Origin: CBDCFL01 sp050300875
GTDB lineage: Bacteria; Pseudomonadota; Alphaproteobacteria; Rhodobacterales; Rhodobacteraceae
Assembly: GCA_050300875.1 (NCBI GenBank)
Contig: JBNKYL010000226.1
Location: forward strand, 1 to 7,342
Reading direction: 5' to 3'
Length of the DNA stretch: 7,342 bases
A model generated the notes under the pieces. That model ran no database searches. It saw only the letters and a program-made list of their open reading frames with translations, and had not been told where the DNA came from. The translations under genes were made by a program, and so were the position numbers. Positions 4,829 through 7,342 of this stretch are shown here, in pieces. How positions within the stretch are numbered: position 1 is the first letter of the stretch; each line of letters opens with the position of its first letter.

Positions 4829-7261
4829 ATGGGTACGATGTATTCGGGTCTGGGCGGGTCAGCCGGCTACGGTGAAAACACGTTTTCGACTACGGCAAAG
4901 GCCGCCGGCACCAATGATGACGGGGCCGTGCTTGTCGATGTGACCTCGGTCTTCGGCAGCGGTATCAATTTCTACGGCACGAGCTACAGCTCGATCTACA
5001 TCAACTCCAACGGCGTGATTTCTTTCGGCGCGCCGCTGACCGCCTATCAAACTTCGAACTACGGGGCCGTCACAACGCCCAACATGGCCGTCTTCTGGGG
5101 CGACGTGAACATCAATTCCGGCGGCGAGATCTATTGGGATATCGACCCGACCACGGGCACCATCACCATCACCTGGGACAGCGTCGCGCCCTATTCGGGC
5201 ACCGGCACCAATTCATTCCAGGTCCGCCTGACCGATACCGGCGGCGGCAATTTCACTGTCGAATATATCTACGAAGACATCCAGTGGGCTGGCGGCGGCG
5301 GTGGTGACCTGGCCGATGTCGGTTTTTCCGATGGCGGCGCGAATGACACGATCCTGGACGGATCGAACAACTCGACCAAACTGCTGGACTATGAAACCAA
5401 CGATTTCGGCGATGGCGCAAACGGCACCTGGACGCAAGCCTTTGTCGGCGGGGTTCCCATCTCGCCCGACGGGATCGTTTCCGGTACAGCCGGCAATGAT
5501 ACCATCGACGCCACCTATTCCGACATCGACGGCGACGTCGTCGATGGCGGCGACGGCACTGGAGTGCTGGGCAACGAAGATGTCATTCATGCCGGAGCAG
5601 GTGATGACACCGTCGCAGCCGGTGACGAGGCCGACCTTGTGTATGGCGGCGACGGATCGGATACCATCGACGGTGGTGCGGGTGATGACATTCTCTACGG
5701 CGACAACAACGCCACCCTCCCGGCAGCAACCACCGAAAATCTGCACTGGGCCGACGAGGGCCCGGACGGCGCTAGCATCGCCGCCGGGTTTACGCAGACC
5801 ACCGGAACGATGGACGTTTCGGTCAGCTTTGCCTCTACCGGCAACAACTTGCCGGAATTCACGGTCGAAACCACGGACACCGTCTATGTCGAAGGCGGCG
5901 AAAGCTACGATCCCAATTCGAACCTGCTCTTGTTCGGCAATGGCGATGGCCCGACCTCGTCCACCACTATCGACTTCGCCGCATCAACCGGTAGCGGCAT
6001 GTCCGACGCGGTTGAAAACGTGTCCTTCCGCATCAACGATATCGACTGGGGTGATCTCAACCACACCGATATCGTCACGATCAACGCCTATGATGCCGAC
6101 GGCAATCCCGTCACCGTGTCGATCTCGCTGGGCGGCGGCGATACGCTGTCGGGCAATACCATCACCGCCGAAGCTGTCGCCGAAAACTTCGACCAGGTCG
6201 GTGGCTCGGCGCTGATATCCATCGCGGGCCCGGTGTCGCAGATCGAAATAGTCTATGCGAACGGGCAGGGCGGCACACAGGGTATCTGGGTCACTGACCT
6301 GTATTTCGATACCATCCCCGCACCCCTGACCGGCGGCGACGACACGCTGACCGGCGGGCTTGGCGCCGACATGATGTATGGCGAAGCCGGAAATGACATA
6401 TTCTATGTCGCCGAAGGTGACACCGCCGAAGGCGGCGATGGCGACGACACGTTCAACCTCGTCGATCTGGGCGAACCCGGCAGTTCCACCATTACCATCA
6501 CCGGTGGCGAGGGGTCGGAAACGACTGGCGACACGCTGAATTTTGGCGGGCTCATCGGCAACCTTGGGCAAGTCACGATCACGAATGCGGACGACGCCAA
6601 TGGCGGCCTGACCGGTTTCGCCACGCTGGCCGACGGCACCGTGGTTAATTTCTCCGAAATCGAAACCCTTATCGTCTGCTATGCCAAGGGAACGCAGATC
6701 CTTACCGACCGTGGCGAACGCCCTATTGAGACCCTGCGCCCCGGCGATCTGGTGTTAACCGCCGATGACGGGCTGCAAACTGTTGAATGGATCGGCAAAC
6801 GTACCGTCCTCGGGATCGGAAACAACGCTCCCATCCGGTTTGCCCCTGGCGTCCTCGGTGCCAGCCGTGCCCTTACCGTATCGCCGCAACACCGGATGCT
6901 GATGCAGGGTGCCGATATCGAGATGCTGTTCGGGATGTCCGAGGTTTTCGCCCCGGCCAAGGCACTGGTCGACGGGCAGGGTGTCACGCACCATCCGGTC
7001 GCCGAAGTGACTTGGTACCACCTGCTCTTGCCGCGTCACGCAGTGATCTTTGCCAACGGCGTTGCCAGCGAAAGCTTCTTTCCTGCCGAACAGGCACTTT
7101 GCGCCTTGGATCAGGCCGCGCGCGCCGACCTCTTGGTGCAGCGTCCCGATCTGCGGGCCAGGCTCGCAAATTACGGGGCTACCGCGCGGCCCTGCCTGTC
7201 CACGAAAGAGGCCTCACTTATTCGCGCGCACTACAGGACCGCATTGGCCGCTGCCGCCTGA
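4829..7261 (+). CDS. Modular acidic protein: nidogen-like domain, RTX calcium-binding repeats, C-terminal Hint domain
   Basis: An 810-residue protein starting at ATG 4829, chosen for its ribosome binding site. Domains in order: a nidogen-like (NIDO) domain at about 35-185, with NSNGVISFG, NMAVFWGDVN and NSFQVRLTDTGGGNFTVEY; an RTX block at about 219-290, with GTAGNDTID and GGDGSDTIDGGAGDDILYGD nonapeptides that bind calcium; an unassigned beta-rich segment at about 305-496; a second RTX block at about 500-548; and a Hint_2-type domain from Cys617. The Hint signatures are CYAKGTQILTDRGERPIE, the GDLVLTADDG block, VEWIGKR and the T683-V-S-P-Q-H688 motif. Hint folds (hedgehog, inteins) cleave at a Cys peptide bond; no splice-acceptor Asn plus Cys/Ser is evident, so cleavage rather than splicing would be expected if it is active. 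There is no N-terminal signal peptide; RTX proteins usually leave by type I secretion, but no exporter genes are in the window. The likely role is an extracellular or surface protein. The domain calls are firm; the function is unknown. Confidence 0.9.
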   Translation: MGTMYSGLGGSAGYGENTFSTTAKAAGTNDDGAVLVDVTSVFGSGINFYGTSYSSIYINSNGVISFGAPLTAYQTSNYGAVTTPNMAVFWGDVNINSGGEIYWDIDPTTGTITITWDSVAPYSGTGTNSFQVRLTDTGGGNFTVEYIYEDIQWAGGGGGDLADVGFSDGGANDTILDGSNNSTKLLDYETNDFGDGANGTWTQAFVGGVPISPDGIVSGTAGNDTIDATYSDIDGDVVDGGDGTGVLGNEDVIHAGAGDDTVAAGDEADLVYGGDGSDTIDGGAGDDILYGDNNATLPAATTENLHWADEGPDGASIAAGFTQTTGTMDVSVSFASTGNNLPEFTVETTDTVYVEGGESYDPNSNLLLFGNGDGPTSSTTIDFAASTGSGMSDAVENVSFRINDIDWGDLNHTDIVTINAYDADGNPVTVSISLGGGDTLSGNTITAEAVAENFDQVGGSALISIAGPVSQIEIVYANGQGGTQGIWVTDLYFDTIPAPLTGGDDTLTGGLGADMMYGEAGNDIFYVAEGDTAEGGDGDDTFNLVDLGEPGSSTITITGGEGSETTGDTLNFGGLIGNLGQVTITNADDANGGLTGFATLADGTVVNFSEIETLIVCYAKGTQILTDRGERPIETLRPGDLVLTADDGLQTVEWIGKRTVLGIGNNAPIRFAPGVLGASRALTVSPQHRMLMQGADIEMLFGMSEVFAPAKALVDGQGVTHHPVAEVTWYHLLLPRHAVIFANGVASESFFPAEQALCALDQAARADLLVQRPDLRARLANYGATARPCLSTKEASLIRAHYRTALAAAA

Positions 7262-7301
7262 GAATCTATTGAATTCCGTTCGATCCGCGACTAGATTGCG
7301 C

Positions 7302-7341
7302 ACCGAGAGGTTGGCGCGGGCAAGCGCCTCGCCAACCCGGT
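7302..7341 (+). terminator. Hairpin after the RTX/Hint gene, probable terminator
   Basis: An 8-bp perfect stem (GGTTGGCG at 7309-7316 with CGCCAACC at 7330-7337) is extended by a further 4 bp (ACCG 7302-7305 with CGGT 7338-7341) across a three-base AGA bulge. An alternative inner stem (GGCGC 7313-7317 with GCGCC 7324-7328) competes with it. It begins 40 bases after the stop codon. Any T-tract would fall beyond the right edge, so termination cannot be confirmed here. Confidence 0.55.
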
Positions 7342-7342
7342 C

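Noticed and set aside
5642..5702. Glycine/aspartate-coding repeats considered as a DNA-level tandem repeat.
   Set aside because: The periodicity follows the RTX nonapeptides with varied codons, so it is protein-level repetition, not a nucleotide repeat array.
5301..6215. A 304-codon open frame on the plus strand inside the RTX/Hint gene.
   Set aside because: It is out of frame with a clear domain protein; the translation is a low-complexity Pro/Ser/Thr/Arg mixture typical of a shifted frame.

Overview
The window is about 60% G+C and contains five protein genes, tightly packed and ordinary in codon use. The mix points to a marine alphaproteobacterium of the Rhodobacterales (roseobacter-type): a periplasmic CpdB nucleotidase, a MobA-type aromatic hydroxylase, an acidic RTX protein ending in a Hint_2 domain, and TTAACCA-type motifs that resemble CtrA sites. 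This placement is an inference from gene content and motif style; no rRNA or taxonomic marker is present.

Layout. (1) 1-1014, +: the C-terminal half of a 2',3'-cyclic-nucleotide 2'-phosphodiesterase/3'-nucleotidase (cpdB), cut by the left edge and closed by a clear hairpin terminator (1023-1048). (2) 1068-1742, -: a small six-helix membrane protein of the DUF4386 family. (3) 1838-2722, +: a LysR-family regulator, divergent from the DUF4386 gene across a 95-bp AT-richer spacer. (4) 2811-4655, +: a flavin monooxygenase that closely resembles 3-hydroxybenzoate 4-monooxygenase (MobA), 88 bp downstream of the LysR gene in the same direction. (5) 4829-7261, +: an 810-residue, very acidic modular protein (nidogen-like domain, RTX repeats, an unassigned beta-rich domain, more RTX repeats, then a C-terminal Hint domain), followed by a hairpin at the right edge.

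How the genes may work together. CpdB recycles periplasmic nucleotides and looks independent of the rest. The LysR protein is placed to control the divergent DUF4386 gene, mobA, or both. MobA would turn 3-hydroxybenzoate into protocatechuate, but no ring-cleavage genes lie in the window. The RTX/Hint gene has its own 173-bp upstream region with a 9-bp-arm inverted repeat built from TTAACCA half-sites and an additional upstream copy, so it is probably controlled separately, possibly by CtrA.

The most interesting items are the modular RTX/Hint protein, whose composition changes abruptly at the predicted Hint cysteine (Cys617), and the concentration of GTTAAC motifs in the intergenic regions. 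No CRISPR array, insertion sequence, tRNA or rRNA was seen.
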